From NCBI RefSeq assembly GCF_047948215.1, contig NC_134455.1, forward strand, positions 298,768,647 to 298,832,646: a DNA stretch of 64,000 bases. The letters are read 5' to 3'. This DNA comes from Lycorma delicatula. Taxonomy: Eukaryota; Arthropoda; Insecta; Hemiptera; Fulgoridae. Shown here in pieces: positions 23,586 to 35,552 of this stretch (position 1 is its first letter; every line of letters starts with the position of its first letter). The position numbers were made by a program, and so were the translations under genes. Below the pieces are notes generated by a model. It searched no databases. It was given only the letters and a program-made list of their open reading frames with translations, and was not told the origin of the DNA.

Positions 23586-24903
23586 AAATATAACAGAAGC
23601 TCCGTTAATCCGAAGAATTTTTAATTTAATTATAAAATCCTGTGCTCCAATGTAATAAAAAAACTGGAACTGACGAGAAATAGTAGGATTCAATTTTATA
23701 AAAATTGTGAATGACCAGGTGAATCACCAGGTTTGAATGTACTTTAACACTTTGGGGTTGTTCTGAACGATGTGTTGATAATCTTATGATTTTGGAAGCT
23801 GAAAATAATTTTTGACAAATCTGGTCAAAGTACTGTCAGCTATCTATCCTACCACAATGTAGTCACCCGGCTTCCGTATGACACCGCAACTCTTCTAACC
23901 GGAGCTAACCAATGAGCAATTGAGCCATTCATTTATGTCGTGGTAGCTCACGTCTTTTCCGATGTCACCGTAAACAATAAAAGTGATAAAGGTCGTCAAT
24001 GACAATTTTAAAACTCATTCTGCTGTTGTATCTGATCTTCTGACGTTTGATACTAGTCATACGGTGAAATGTCACAACGGCGTCTGAACGTAGAACAGTG
24101 ATATATATAGATAGAGTAAAGGTTCTTCCATGATTTTAGAATCACAAATAATCCAGGGTTCTGAGTTGGTTCAATAGGAAACAAGACTAAAACTATTATT
24201 AATAAATTCGATACCTTAAAATATTTTATTGGATTTTAAGTTTATTTTCTGCCGGCTTATCCAGTAAGCCAAAATACATGATAGGTTCTTGAATTAGATG
24301 CATGTTAGCCAAAAATGCAGAAAATCCAATACTCTTTCTGACGTGTGTAATTCAGAGAGAAACATCTTGTAGTTTTACTGTAAACATTATTACCATCCAT
24401 TCTTCTGAAAGGAGGGATGATAATTTTCCCTCTACTAGTCAATCACAGATCTGCACATGCGTAATACTATTAGAAATTCAAATATAAGTTTATACGTGTT
24501 AATATTTATTTTATGGAATTTATTGTACGTACGGTAATTGGAATCATATGTAGTTTGTAAGATTATCTTCAGTGAAAAAATTGAAATATATTAAGCAAAG
24601 GTTTTTCAACCTCTTTTGATGTCGAAAACAAAGTTTCTCCAGTAAATGAGACTTATATGAAGTACCTGCACTTTAGTCTGACTGGTTTCCAGTTCCTGCT
24701 GTAATTTATTTCATATCTTGTAATAATTTTTCTTCTGCAAAACTGGTTTCATTAACATTTTACCTAATTAAGTTATTTTTACTTTACTTTTCTCGTTTAT
24801 ATTTTAATCGATAAATCTTATAAATAAATTCAATAAATATTGGGTCTATTGTTTGTTTGCAACAGCATCATGCAAGAACCAACCTCTAGATTTGCCTTCA
24901 CAT
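23586..24903. other. Intronic DNA, possible tRNA-like remnant
   Basis: Mostly AT-rich intron. A GC-richer stretch near 23870-24080 reads on the minus strand as GGCTCAATTGCTCATTGGTT followed by AGCTCCGG. It resembles a tRNA or SINE head, but no intact B box follows, so I do not call a tRNA gene. Confidence 0.4.
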
Positions 24904-25328
24904 TTTCAGAATATATTTGTATTATCCTAGGGAAGGTATAACTCTAGATCGAGACTCTAGCCCCTTTTGGGGGTTAAGATATTAAATATATTTATTAAAG
25001 AAAAAACTAATCATTTTAATTCATTGTTATATTTCTGTCACCATGGTAACAGGGCAACAGGGCAAATCAAGGCTCTCTTCACTCGCCCGACCGTCTAACA
25101 ATGGGTCTTCATTTCCTGGACCCCGAACCCATTTGTTATCCTCGTGGTTGTGAAAATATTAAATATTTTACAAACATTCATTAAAAAAAAAATTAATCAT
25201 TTTACTTCATCATATTTCTGTCGCCACGTAATTTTTTTTTTTCTTTAATCGATATCTTCAGCCGAACGAGGCTAAAATCTTGATTTATGGCCTGAAACCT
25301 TCCCTGGAATAATACAAATATATTCAGA
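24904..25328. mobile_element. Non-autonomous inverted-repeat element
   Basis: The left end reads TTCAGAATATATTTGTATTA then TCCTAGGGAAGGT. The right end (25271-25328) is its reverse complement with few changes (ACCTTCCCTGGAATAATACA then AATATATTCAG). The match continues inwards less strictly to about 60 bp. Inside there are two direct repeats of about 60 bp (near 24979-25045 and 25155-25228) sharing AATCATTTTA and ATATTTCTGTC. There is no coding sequence, so it is a MITE-like DNA element. Confidence 0.82.
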
Positions 25329-28300
25329 AAGTTGAAAGCAATCTTTAAAGGAATTTTAAAGCACTTCAAGTATAACAATAACAACTAGCAATGTTGATAT
25401 GAATTAACAAAATAGAAGTACAGAAGTACGGATCTTCACTTTGTTACAGAATGTGGTGAACTAGTTTCAATTTTAACTAAAATTTAATTGAAGGATAATA
25501 ATTTAGAGTATTAGACCATAGGAGTTGAAATTGGATACGTATTTTTTATGCTTAATATAATATTTAAATATTAATTATTTAAATACTATAAAAAATTCCA
25601 TATTTCTTTTTCTGCCGCTAAACTATTCAATATTTAAAGTGTACTCTATTTTTATTTGTTCATGAATTATTTTTTCAGAAAAATTTATTTCGTAGAAAGG
25701 TGATCTCCCATTCCCTTACACAGTTAGTCAAATGTACAATCTTATCCATTCTTTAGCAAACCCACTGAAATTCAGGAGATAATCAGTCAGACAAGTTGTA
25801 CCTTCAGTCTGATCGCCAGAGGAACCTGTGAATAGAATATTGTCTGTTTGCACGGAAAATGCACTCATGCAGACACTAGTTAGGTTTTATAAATAGATGT
25901 TCTAACCCAACTTTGTGTTCCGTCAAAGAAAAATATAGAAATTGTAAAACTTCATGTGCTATTACTAACATACTTGCTGGACGTTTTTTTTAATAATTAT
26001 TATCTGTTAGCTTGCTGATTACAGGTATCAGATAACATTTAAGGCTAGTGAGATCGTATAACGTAATGTGTAAGTTTCATTCTTAAGAATAAGTAATACA
26101 CCATAACAGGCTTATTAGGAATGAGGAGTAACATGACAACCCGTTATTTTTTTCGATGCACTGAATATATATACCCCTACATCAGTACACTGAGTTAATC
26201 AGATTGCAGTAATATTTAGTAATATAAATAACGTAAACCTCTGTTCAATATAAGGAATATAGTAAACATCATTACTTTCAATAAAAACTCTTAGGTAGCT
26301 TCTTCATATAATCAAGTAAAGACCAGAATAAATATTGCCTAGGGTTGTTTTTTTTAGAAACAATGGAAAATAAATTCCAAACCATTCAGGGGGAAAATGA
26401 TAAAAAAGTAATAAATTGTAAAAAGGGATAAGTAGTTATTTATTTTAATCATTAATACTACAGAATTAAAATATAATTTTTAAATAGTAATATAATAATA
26501 ATAAAATTATTATTTCGTTTATAAAAAAAGAAGTAGTGAAATATTTTTTTTTTCTTTTAAACATACGATTTTTTTTATACAAGACATTTTACTTAAAAGG
26601 TTTTTTACCTTTTTTCCTCACTGTAATTATGTTACAAACAGTACGTCTGTTAATATAAATTCCAAGTTGTCGGTCAAAACATCTTTTTTATTTTTGGAAA
26701 AGTCTCAAATTTCTTCGTGATGCCAGTTCGTTCGCCTCCAGACACATGGATAATGATTTTCCAATACAGTTTCAACAGATTTATTTCTTTATACCAAACC
26801 AGGTGTTGGCTGTGTTAATACTAGGCTGCATTAAAACTGCTAATTCTGCTAACTTTAATCTAAAACAAAAGACGTTAAAACAGTTAAGTGAAAATCCATG
26901 TGATTACGTATATCCGAATTTATATATATTCTTATTTTTTTCTAAATTCTTTAAATGAAAACTTTTAAAATGCTTTTAAGAAAAGTTTTACGGAGTTTAA
27001 AGAAGGATTAAAGAACTAAAACCTTGCCAACATAACCAAAATTTTAAAACATTAAAATATGTTATTTCACATCAGTGATTCATCCACTAAACTAACTTTT
27101 TTTTTAACCTTATTCTTGATTTTAAATATAAATGTGTTTCTTGTTTTAAAAATACACCATAATTTTATTTTTTGGTGAAATTTTATGTATATTTTTTTAA
27201 AATTAAAATATTTATTTTAAAGCTAAACTCTTTTTAATAAGAAAACACATAAAATCTTAATCTTTTTTCTTCGTAAAACAGATAAGCGATTTTTTATTTT
27301 TCAATATTAGTTGTTACATTAAAAATTCATAAAAGAAATGAAGAAAATTTTGAAATTTGTTTATCAAAGAATTCTTTTTATAAATCATCAAGTTTGAATT
27401 GAATAAATAAATTTTTAGTCATCCAGAGAACGTTTCATAACGTCATATCACGATTTATTTATCTGTCATAAAAAAGATTCCTAGAAAATATTTATCTCCA
27501 TTTCTTTCTATTACGAGTTTTTTTTTTTAATTTTTCTGGTAGCTCCCGTTTCTTTTTAGATTCTCAATAATTCTAACTTTTTTCAGCTTCTCGTTTTTAT
27601 CCACTTTGATCTTTCTGGGACTAATTTAATCCTTTTCTTCTCATGATGTCATAGAATCTGTAATCTTAAATTCCAGTTGAAAACTTTAAACCAAAATTAC
27701 AAAAAGCACTAGAGGCTTCCTCAAATCTTAAGTCCATCTGGATACGCAACAATAGATTCTATCGATTAAATTCTTTTCTCAGCTTATTCTTGTTTTTATT
27801 TTGTTTTAAATTAGGTTAACTTCTTTTCATACACTTTCAACATAGCATACCTACCTACTTCTTCAATCGTCGAAATTGCCATTAATATTTATTATCTTCT
27901 CTATTCTCATGACTGTTTTCCTAAACATATTTCAGCATCATTTTGAAAAGATTTGCTGAATAACTGTATTTTATTTCCTAAAACAAAATGTAACTTGTAA
28001 ATTTCTTTAAATATTATTTTCTTTCCTTCTAACATCACCGTTTCTTCTTCCTTGAGAGAATATTTTAATCGAGTCTCCAGTATATGTATTAAATAATGTT
28101 AAGAGATAGGTAACAAAATTGCCGATTCTTATAAAACATAAAAATATTAATTTTTCTTTTTTATTATACTTCAACCAATAACTTTTATTTGTTCAACTAC
28201 ATTCGTTTTGCCTTTTCGTTTTTTGACAAAACGTTTTATAAATTTATATTTTTATGGATATTTCGCAGAAATAAATTTTTACGTTTAGTGGAGATATAGA

Positions 28301-28880
28301 GAAATAAAAATGTTATCTGTGCACTACTGGTAATAGAATATTATGCATCTACAGCTATAAAATATTGCGCGAATTTTTACAAAATATAGTCTTGTATTGA
28401 AATTATACCTTCTTTATTTTTTGAGAAATTGATAGTTTCCTTTTTTTCATTTTTACTACGTCGTCAGAAATTATAAAAATTGACAAATACAACATTTACA
28501 GCTTTCTCAAACGCTATTATATAAGAGCGAGTTACTTTATACTTTAAAGTAAACTTGTGACTTTCATATAAGAACTAGAAAATTATTACCGATTACCGAT
28601 TGGAGGGTGTATTCATTGTGACAGAAACATCTATTTCTAAAGATATGTAACTTTACTTCCAATTTTATTTTATGTTTAGAAGTTCCGTTCCTTGTATCAT
28701 TTACTTGTAAATGTCTAAATAGAATAAAATAGCAATGTTCAGTATTAACATCCATGTGTATATATATACATATGCAACCACTCATGGTGAATAAATGAAA
28801 TTTGCATCATTTGAAAGTGAGCGTCCTAGAGTTGCAAATTTCGACCATCAGATTGCAATATTTGCGCGCTCAAGCCTCAG
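25329..28880. other. AT-rich intronic DNA, no gene seen
   Basis: About 3.5 kb of AT-rich sequence with many T runs. No transposon motif, exon-like frame or RNA gene was recognised. Confidence 0.55.
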
Positions 28881-28962
28881 TCGTAAATAATATGAGGCTA
28901 TACAACAGCAGGCGGTTTTTGTTTTAAAATTTACCAAAAGAGCTCTTAGTAATTTACCAAAA

Positions 28963-29015
28963 GAAACGCACCGTAAACAGCTAAGAGCGCGCTCTTAGCT
29001 GTTTACGGTGTGTTT
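28963..29015. repeat. Long near-perfect palindrome
   Basis: CACCGTAAACAGCTAAGAGC meets GCTCTTAGCTGTTTACGGTG across a two-base GC centre. The symmetry extends outwards with one mismatch to GAAAC at 28963 and GTTTC at 29015. The uninterrupted part is 42 bp. It stands directly at the start of a transposase relic. Confidence 0.92.
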
Positions 29016-29730
29016 CGACGTTTCAGGACTAATCACCGATGGCTAAGAACATTTTTTGCTGGTATAAAATTGTTAAGAATCGAGGCATTTATGTATTGAT
29101 AATCCAGGATGACATGAACTTCAGAGGAAAATGTACAACGAAGTAAAGACGCCCTTCAGCGAAGCCAAACGAATTTTACTCCTCGTGCTAGACGAGAATT
29201 TGCAAATCCTCATATGAGTGTGTGGCGTGTTTTAAGACGACGCTTGCATTTCATGCCATACCACACAAGTTGTTCGTGAAACCTAAAGAAATTTTTTGTG
29301 ATAGTTCTTAGTTGATACAGAAGTTTCTTAGCGTGACTAATCTTTGGTTACGATGTGACATTTCCTTTAACGAGTAAAATTTCACGTTACATTATTCTGA
29401 TATGGGGACTTGAGAATCCGCTCGAGATTGTACAGACAGCAAGGTTCACAGAAAGTTGTTTTTCATTTACAACATTTACAAATATTTTTAAGGACCTTAT
29501 TTTTTTTTAAGGAAACAAAGTAACAGGACATTATTTTCTAGAGGTACTGCGGACGGGCTTTTCCCGTAATTAAATAAAGACTTTTTCAGCAAGATGAGAC
29601 CCTATCACATTTGCACAACTGAGTTCTTCAGTTTGTAAATGAAACATCGCCTCAGTACTGGATAGGCATACGGGAACCCAAGCCTCAGCCCTACAGTCTT
29701 GGCTCCTATGATCTCCAGTCATAACAGTTT
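29016..29730 (+). pseudogene. Tc/mariner-type transposase relic
   Basis: Shifted plus-strand frames preserve most of a DDE_3-type transposase. Near 29145-29265 is the helix-turn-helix part (LQRSQTNFTPRARREFANP followed by HMSVWRVLRRRLHFMPY). Near 29400-29560 is the middle (WGLENP..., then VTGHYFLEVL). Near 29590-29720 is the end (FQQDETLSHLHN, then YWIGIREPKPQP and SYDLQS). These match the standard forms W-G-x-E-N-P, F-Q-Q-D-G-A-x-P-H and P-R-S-P-D-L-T-P. Stops break every block. The palindrome immediately upstream may be part of the element end. Confidence 0.83.
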
Positions 29731-30159
29731 TTGACTTTTTCTTGTTGAGATAAGTAAAATAAAATGTGTTTGTTCCACCATTTCCTACTTGCTAATTTGA
29801 ATGAGCTGAAAACCAGGATCAAATGTGGAGTAATTTCTGTAACAGAAGAATGTCTATAATGCGTTTTGGAAAAATTCAACTATCTTCTGGCTGTTACCTG
29901 TACAAAAGATGGGGGCATATAGAACATTTAAAGCATAGTAATTTTAAAATATTTTTGAATGGTATGTCGTTTGTCTTGTAATTGTAACACGTGTGTATTA
30001 TGAAATATATTTCCTTGAACTCGGATAATTCGTTTAATCAAAGTACACACTTAGTAGGAAATATATATTTCTTGTGAATGAAAGCAATAGTATGAGTAGT
30101 ACTGATTTTATTGCTATTTTTTATATTACTGATCAATATCTTTTTGAAAAATTTAGAAA
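29731..30159. other. AT-rich intronic DNA, no gene seen
   Basis: Spacer between the transposase relic and the Jockey RT tail. Nothing further was recognised. Confidence 0.45.
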
Positions 30160-30760
30160 ATTGAAGCCAAACCAGCGAAATCTACTCTCGTTACATTTAC
30201 GACAAAAGAGGAGATTGTTCTCTAGCTTACGTTGAAATTCCTCATACAACTAGTGTGAGATACTTTGGCTTACATTTAGATGGACTTATGACGTAGCGAG
30301 GTCATTTGCTGGAGAAGAAGAAACAGATTGATCAGAAATTCAAGCGTATATATTGGCTGCTGGGTAGGATTCTCAGTTGCCTCTCTCTAAGAAGGTCCTT
30401 CTATATAATACCTTCTTGAAACCGATGTGGACATATGAGATTCAGCTCTGAGGGACCACTAATGACTGCAATATTAAAGTGATCCTAAGTTAACAGAATA
30501 AGATACTGAGGAAAGTGACCAAACCCGCTTGGTTAGTCAGGAATTCTGAAGTATATGAATACCTAGGGATCCCTTATGTTAGGGGTGAGATTGACCGTTC
30601 CATTTCTAAACACATGGCTAAATAGAAACGTGAACATGCTTGCTTCGAATCTGCTAGACAATAATATGCTGACATTAGACGATTGAAAATGGTTCATGTG
30701 CTCAATTTTAGTTATGGTCGTTGCAGACACTCAATTTTCATGTGTTTTAATTTTTCATTG
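30160..30760 (+). pseudogene. Jockey-like LINE RT C-terminal relic
   Basis: Plus-strand frames give blocks in the order of the Jockey RT thumb and C-terminal region. There is VRYFGLHLDGLMT near 30255, then KKKQIDQKFKRIYWLLGRIL near 30315, LSLRRSFYIIPS with LKPMWTYEIQL near 30420, and a tail resembling WLVRNSEVYEYLGIPYVRGE near 30530. The usual forms are VKYLGMHLDRRLTW, KFRKMYWLLGR, LYKAILKPIWTYGIQLWG and DLGIPTVxEEI. Several stops break it, and the catalytic part of the RT is absent. It is a different, 5'-truncated copy on the opposite strand from the LINE at 2-4.7 kb. Confidence 0.85.
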
Positions 30761-33700
30761 GTTTGTTTATCTCCCCCTACTCATATGTTCATGAAGATCT
30801 TCTATTTGATAAAAAACATCGTGTGCGAACTGAATATGTTGGACACATCTATTCTATAGGTTGGACAAGTTCTAGAATTCAGTAATGATAGTGTTTATGA
30901 CATAATGAGTGTCCACTGGATCTTAGTTGCAATTGTATTTTTTGTTAACTTGGACGCTTACTGTTATAAGCATTTACTGTTTGTTTTCTTGGGAGATCAT
31001 CACTGGATCACCATTTTTCACGTGCTATTTTAACGTAACATTTAATTATGTTAAATTATATATATTATTTTGTAATATTATACGTTAAATTATAATTATG
31101 TTTTTATTTAACATTTAATTATTTAGTCACGAGAAACCGATCATACTCGCACACTCTTGTTTTGTACAAAAAAAAAAAAACGATTTAATTAATTTTTTAA
31201 TTTGTTTTCTAATGTTGTTAAAAATTATCGAGTTAAGGCTTAACATTTATACTTGCTTCAATTACAATTAAACTTGAAACATTTAATGAGTTTTCTTCAG
31301 TTACATATGTTATTAAGAAATTGAACTTCCTATGTTGAAATGAAGATACAAGTAAACGGTCGTTTATGTTTGTTTATTCATTATTAAGCAATCGTAGCTT
31401 TTGCATAATTTATTACATCAAATATCTTTGCAAATGAGTTTCTACTCATGTCATTAGTAACTTTCTATTGTTGAATAGATTCTCTAGAACAATTAATTCT
31501 TACTATTTCTTTCACTATATTATTCTTTAGCTATCATTGTGTTTGTATATGCTGTTTAATATATTTAGGAAATCATGTTTTTGAGGCACTATGTTTGGAG
31601 AGAATGAAAAATTAATTATTAACGACCACTAAATGAGATATTGAAAAACAAATTACACCGTAAAAAATAAATGGACAATAAAAATAAATTCTATGCACAA
31701 AAGCAATTACTCTTGATTCTATCGTTCTAATCACCCATTAATTTTAAATCAACGTAGAAATTTGTTCAAATAACTCTTCGAATTTCATTATTATTTATTA
31801 TTATAGATCCAATTTATTGTAAAATAAATTCGATTAATATCTAAATAAATTTAATCGTAACCTTAGTATTCATATATTTAATTATATTAACAGATTCATT
31901 TCATCTTAATAGTAGTTTTGCCAAACTACACCAGTGGATGGGTAATATTTTTGTAATTTATTTTTAGACCTCCAAACAGATTGTAAGTGATAGTGATACT
32001 GATTGCGACAATCTCTACTAGTAGATCTCAAATATATCATAAAACAACTTGTCGTGAGTGATTCATAATCAACGCCCACCTAAAACCGCTGAAGTTAAAC
32101 TGCTGTAAATTTGTATACACGGTCTTAAAGGTTTTTTACACTAAGAAAGGACTTTCTGGAATTCTGAGTTAAAAGGATTAAAATGGATTTTTGAATTTTT
32201 TTTGAAACCGTGCTATTTTTTTAATTTCTATGTAACAAATAAAGATATCCACTTAATTTTTGGTCTATGTAATGTTGAAGTGAATATAAAAAAAAAAACT
32301 AGATTATTCGAAATTCTACCTAAAATGGCTGAAGAGACTTCCTGCTACACTAAACGAGATATTCACTATATATTGACTATTAAATAATCTACACATAAAA
32401 ATATAAAAACAATTTTCGTTTTCTTTTTTAATTTCGATTTTTTAAGCAGCGTGACATTCATGGTGCGGCGGGATAGCCATTGCCACTATTACTCTATGTG
32501 CGACGCGATTGGCTCCACCTGCTTCCAGTTACCTGGTTAAATATATAAAATTAAAAACCATTGTTCGCGTCAGGAAACGCAAATAACTATACATCGCGAA
32601 GCGCAACGGGATGCTAGTATGTATATATATATACATAAAATCTGTTGTGAATACGTAGAAGATACAATAAGTCCAATTTTCAAATTACATAAATAAATGT
32701 TGGTTAAAAGAAAAAGTGGACATTGTAAAATGTTTAAGCTATTTTGAATTGTTATAAAAATTAAAACAAACATAAAAAAAAATCCAGAACTTTTAAATAT
32801 TGTACCAATACTAAGTTTTAACATTCCAAATTACGTGTTATGTTTAAAATGGCGTCTTTTTTGGAACATGTTAAGAACTTGTTGTATTTAATCACTGTGC
32901 TGCTACTAATTGTTACATTTTTTACGCTTAGTATACATGTGTTTTGCAATTTTTTAGATAACTGATAATCATATGTAGCGAACCATTAATGAATATTTTC
33001 TTAAATTTTGAAAAAAAAAAATCAGATGAAGTGTTAGAACAAGCTTATTGTGATAAGTGCATCGCCATTCACTCTGTAACAAATGTTATAAGTAATCACA
33101 GTTAACAGACATTTACCTCAGTTCAATTTCATAACGACCCAAGTTTCTTGAGTACTTGAAGATGTGCCTTCAAATTTTATTTTAACATCTCAAAAAATAA
33201 CTCAAAAATGCAACATATCAGCACAATCATGTGGCAATATTCTTTAGGAAAAAATAAAAAATTATATAACTGTAAGTTTTGTCGTAAATTCTGATTCAGA
33301 AGCAGAAGAAATCACATTGTCATATGTCATTATTGTTAACGAGAATTGAAATCTTATTACAAAATTAATTATAACTAGTTATTAAAAGTAGATTCGATCA
33401 TTTTATTTGGCAACAAAAACCATCTTTATAATAGATCAAAAAATAATTCTCAAGAAAATAAAACCGAACGACTAATCAAATTGAACTTCAGGCTTTTTTT
33501 AGATATGACTTATTTTTCAAGGTCAGTTCCTACTTTAAAGATATATCCGATAACATCAGTCGTTGATATAACATGGAAATGTTAAAAATCTGAGAATAAA
33601 CTTAGGAGAAAATGCTTGATTTATATAAAAGTAAAACAACATGGATTCTTCATTATGATACGGTGCCTCTTCTCATATTTGGACCAATTCACACTTTTGA

Positions 33701-34378
33701 TTTTTGCTTAAACTGAAATAAGTCTGTTATCTTAACCCCTTTAATATCTGATTTGGATTCCAACAGATATTTTCTTATTTCGAAAACTATAATATTTGTA
33801 AAAATGATCGAAGATATTAAAAAAAAATTCACAGATCGACCGATAACCAATCGAAAATAGTCCTTCCGGGACCGTTTCTATAAATAGTAAAGGTACTGGA
33901 ATTAGAGAACCCCATAAAAGGATAAACCTTGAAAGTATATAAAATTAATTTTGTTGAAGGCATGTTCTGCACATTAAAAATATTGTTTAAAAAACATTTA
34001 GAAAACACGTTACAAATCTTATAAAAATCAAGCTATCCAATTACTTAATTGATATCAATTATTATTATTATTCAAAAATTATATTATCTAACTTTGATAG
34101 TGCTTTCTCTATTCTATAAGTCACTATATCTATGGATCATAGGTTATTCACTTTTATTCTTCTTATTCTTTCATAGCACAAATTATTTATTAATTTTAAA
34201 GGGAGGGTTATTACCATTATTTAGTAAATATATAGTGTTTTATAAATGTACAAAATTTAATTATTTTAAAAAGACAATTTTAACAGTTATTTACAAAATG
34301 CGAACTACATAAAAGAATGGTGTAATATGGCGTGACTCAATGTAAAATATCTAGAAAGAAAAATCATACAAATAATAC
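30761..34378. other. AT-rich intronic DNA, no gene seen
   Basis: About 3.6 kb, mostly AT-rich. A GC-richer island at about 32440-32625 is listed separately. No exon-like frame was found. Confidence 0.5.
32440..32625. repeat. GC-richer unclassified repeat fragment
   Basis: A compositional island in AT-rich DNA with stretches such as GGTGCGGCGGGATAGCC and CATCGCGAAGCGCAACGGG, ending at a short TA palindrome near 32618-32635. It probably derives from a transposable element. No coding motif or terminal repeat is visible. Confidence 0.35.
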
Positions 34379-34503
34379 TGTCGCGTATTTGCGGTTCAAC
34401 CAGGATATTGTAAGACTAACAAACTAAAAATTCTTATAAATACGATTTAGTGCTCTAGAGACATACAAACAAAATACGTAATAAAAATAATAATTACAAT
34501 AAG

Positions 34504-34534
<31 letters not shown>

Positions 34535-35332
34535 CAATACTTATACATAACATTCAAAATAGTAAAATAAAAAAGACAAGATTTGTTTAATAACAGTTAA
34601 ATTATAAAAATCAGAATAATACAGTCCAATATTTAAAAAAAGTTAAAATGACTGATAGTAACTAATATTGTAATAACAAAACGATATCAACAGATCAGTC
34701 TCAAGTTCATACAATTCACTTTCTACAAATATTATTATTACTTTTACGGTTTACAGTAGAACTACCCTGCCTTTTATGAATGAATAGAATACTGTTACTG
34801 CTTTCACTATTGTTTATCATTAACCACCGAAAAACTTCCTGCATTCATCCACTCTTCACGTTAGAATACTCGCGGCGTACTCTTTACTAGTTACCACACG
34901 CTTACTGATATCGCAATCATCGCAACCACGTCCAACTCAGCCTTACGAAAATACTCTGTTATCGCTTGTTATCACGACTGCGCCGAACTGCTGATTATCT
35001 CCGCTAGTTCCTGGCAGTATTTATAACCCCTGGCCAACAGAATCAGTACCGACTTGTCTCTTTAATTATTGAAGAGTAATTATTTTCATCGTCGGCGCCA
35101 ATTTCCTATAAATTTTTGTTCCGGTCCGATAAACCTTCTGGTCGAACAACAGCTTTCGGAGGTGCCACTGTCTATATTACAAAAAAACAACACATTTTTT
35201 AAAGGACCCATATTCTAAGAAAAGGATCTCTTTTAGTTCCTTCTGATTCTTCTTTTTATTATTATTTTCTCTTTATTTCTTCTTAATTGGAAGAAATCCG
35301 TTACCCTCGTGCGTTATACTGGTCTTGTTACG
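34379..35332 (-). mobile_element. Solo LTR, copy 2, antisense in the intron
   Basis: A 954 bp reverse-orientation homologue of the LTR at 13674-14591. On the minus strand it starts CGTAACAAGACCAG (expected TGTAACA) and ends TACGCGACA. It has no coding sequence and no adjacent internal region, so it is a solo LTR left by recombination between two LTRs. An (AAT)n run sits at about 34505-34527. The element lies antisense to the CUB gene, and its outer edge is only 160 bp upstream of the exon at 35493. No clear target duplication was found. Confidence 0.85.
35018..35025 (-). promoter_or_regulatory. TATA box of LTR copy 2
   Basis: The minus strand reads GGGGTTATAAATACTGCC, a good TATA box in the expected mid-LTR (U3/R) position. 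Transcription from it would run leftwards, antisense to the CUB gene. The matching spot in LTR copy 1 has lost the TATA form. Confidence 0.6.
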
Positions 35333-35492
35333 ATAAGTTATAGAACTTATTTATTGTTTATGAAAATTTTATTATTACTTTAACTAGAGATTAACAATTT
35401 TTCCTTTGTAACTTTTATTTTGTTATTGATATTAAAAATAATTGTAATAAAACTATTTTCCATTACTAACAACGTATAATTTCCTTTTTCAG

Positions 35493-35552
35493 GAGCAAGG
35501 AAAGAGTACGAGTCGTCTTTGAAGAGGTGATGCTTCAAAAAGGTGACATTAG
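35493..35552 (+). CDS. CUB-domain protein, next exon (SOL-1-like)
   Basis: A 60 bp exon follows TTCCTTTTTCAG (35481-35492) and is followed by the donor GTAAATCT at 35553. Joined to the 22684-22840 exon, the split codon AG+G gives Arg and the frame continues SKERVRVVFEEVMLQKGDI. This is the third and fourth beta-strand region of a CUB domain, where similar proteins read KERVRVxFxxxxLxxGDISCLN. The exon ends in phase 2 with AG. A following T or C would make Ser, leading to the expected Cys of the next exon, which I did not find in the window. The exact splice and phase agreement of both exons makes the call strong although the exon is tiny. Confidence 0.85.

Larger units (their letters stand above)
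22841..35492 (+). other. 12.65 kb phase-2 intron of the CUB gene
   Basis: Bounded by GT at 22841-22842 and by a polypyrimidine tract and AG at 35491-35492. Splicing here restores an open frame across the join, with AG plus G giving Arg. The intron holds a direct repeat, an inverted-repeat element, a palindrome, a transposase relic, a Jockey RT tail and an antisense solo LTR. Confidence 0.85.

Noticed and set aside
23860..24080. A tRNA-like sequence on the minus strand
   Set aside because: No intact B box or acceptor stem; at most a degraded SINE head.
13674..35332. One complete LTR retrotransposon bounded by the two LTRs
   Set aside because: LTRs of one element must be in the same orientation; these are inverted and there is no gag/pol between them.
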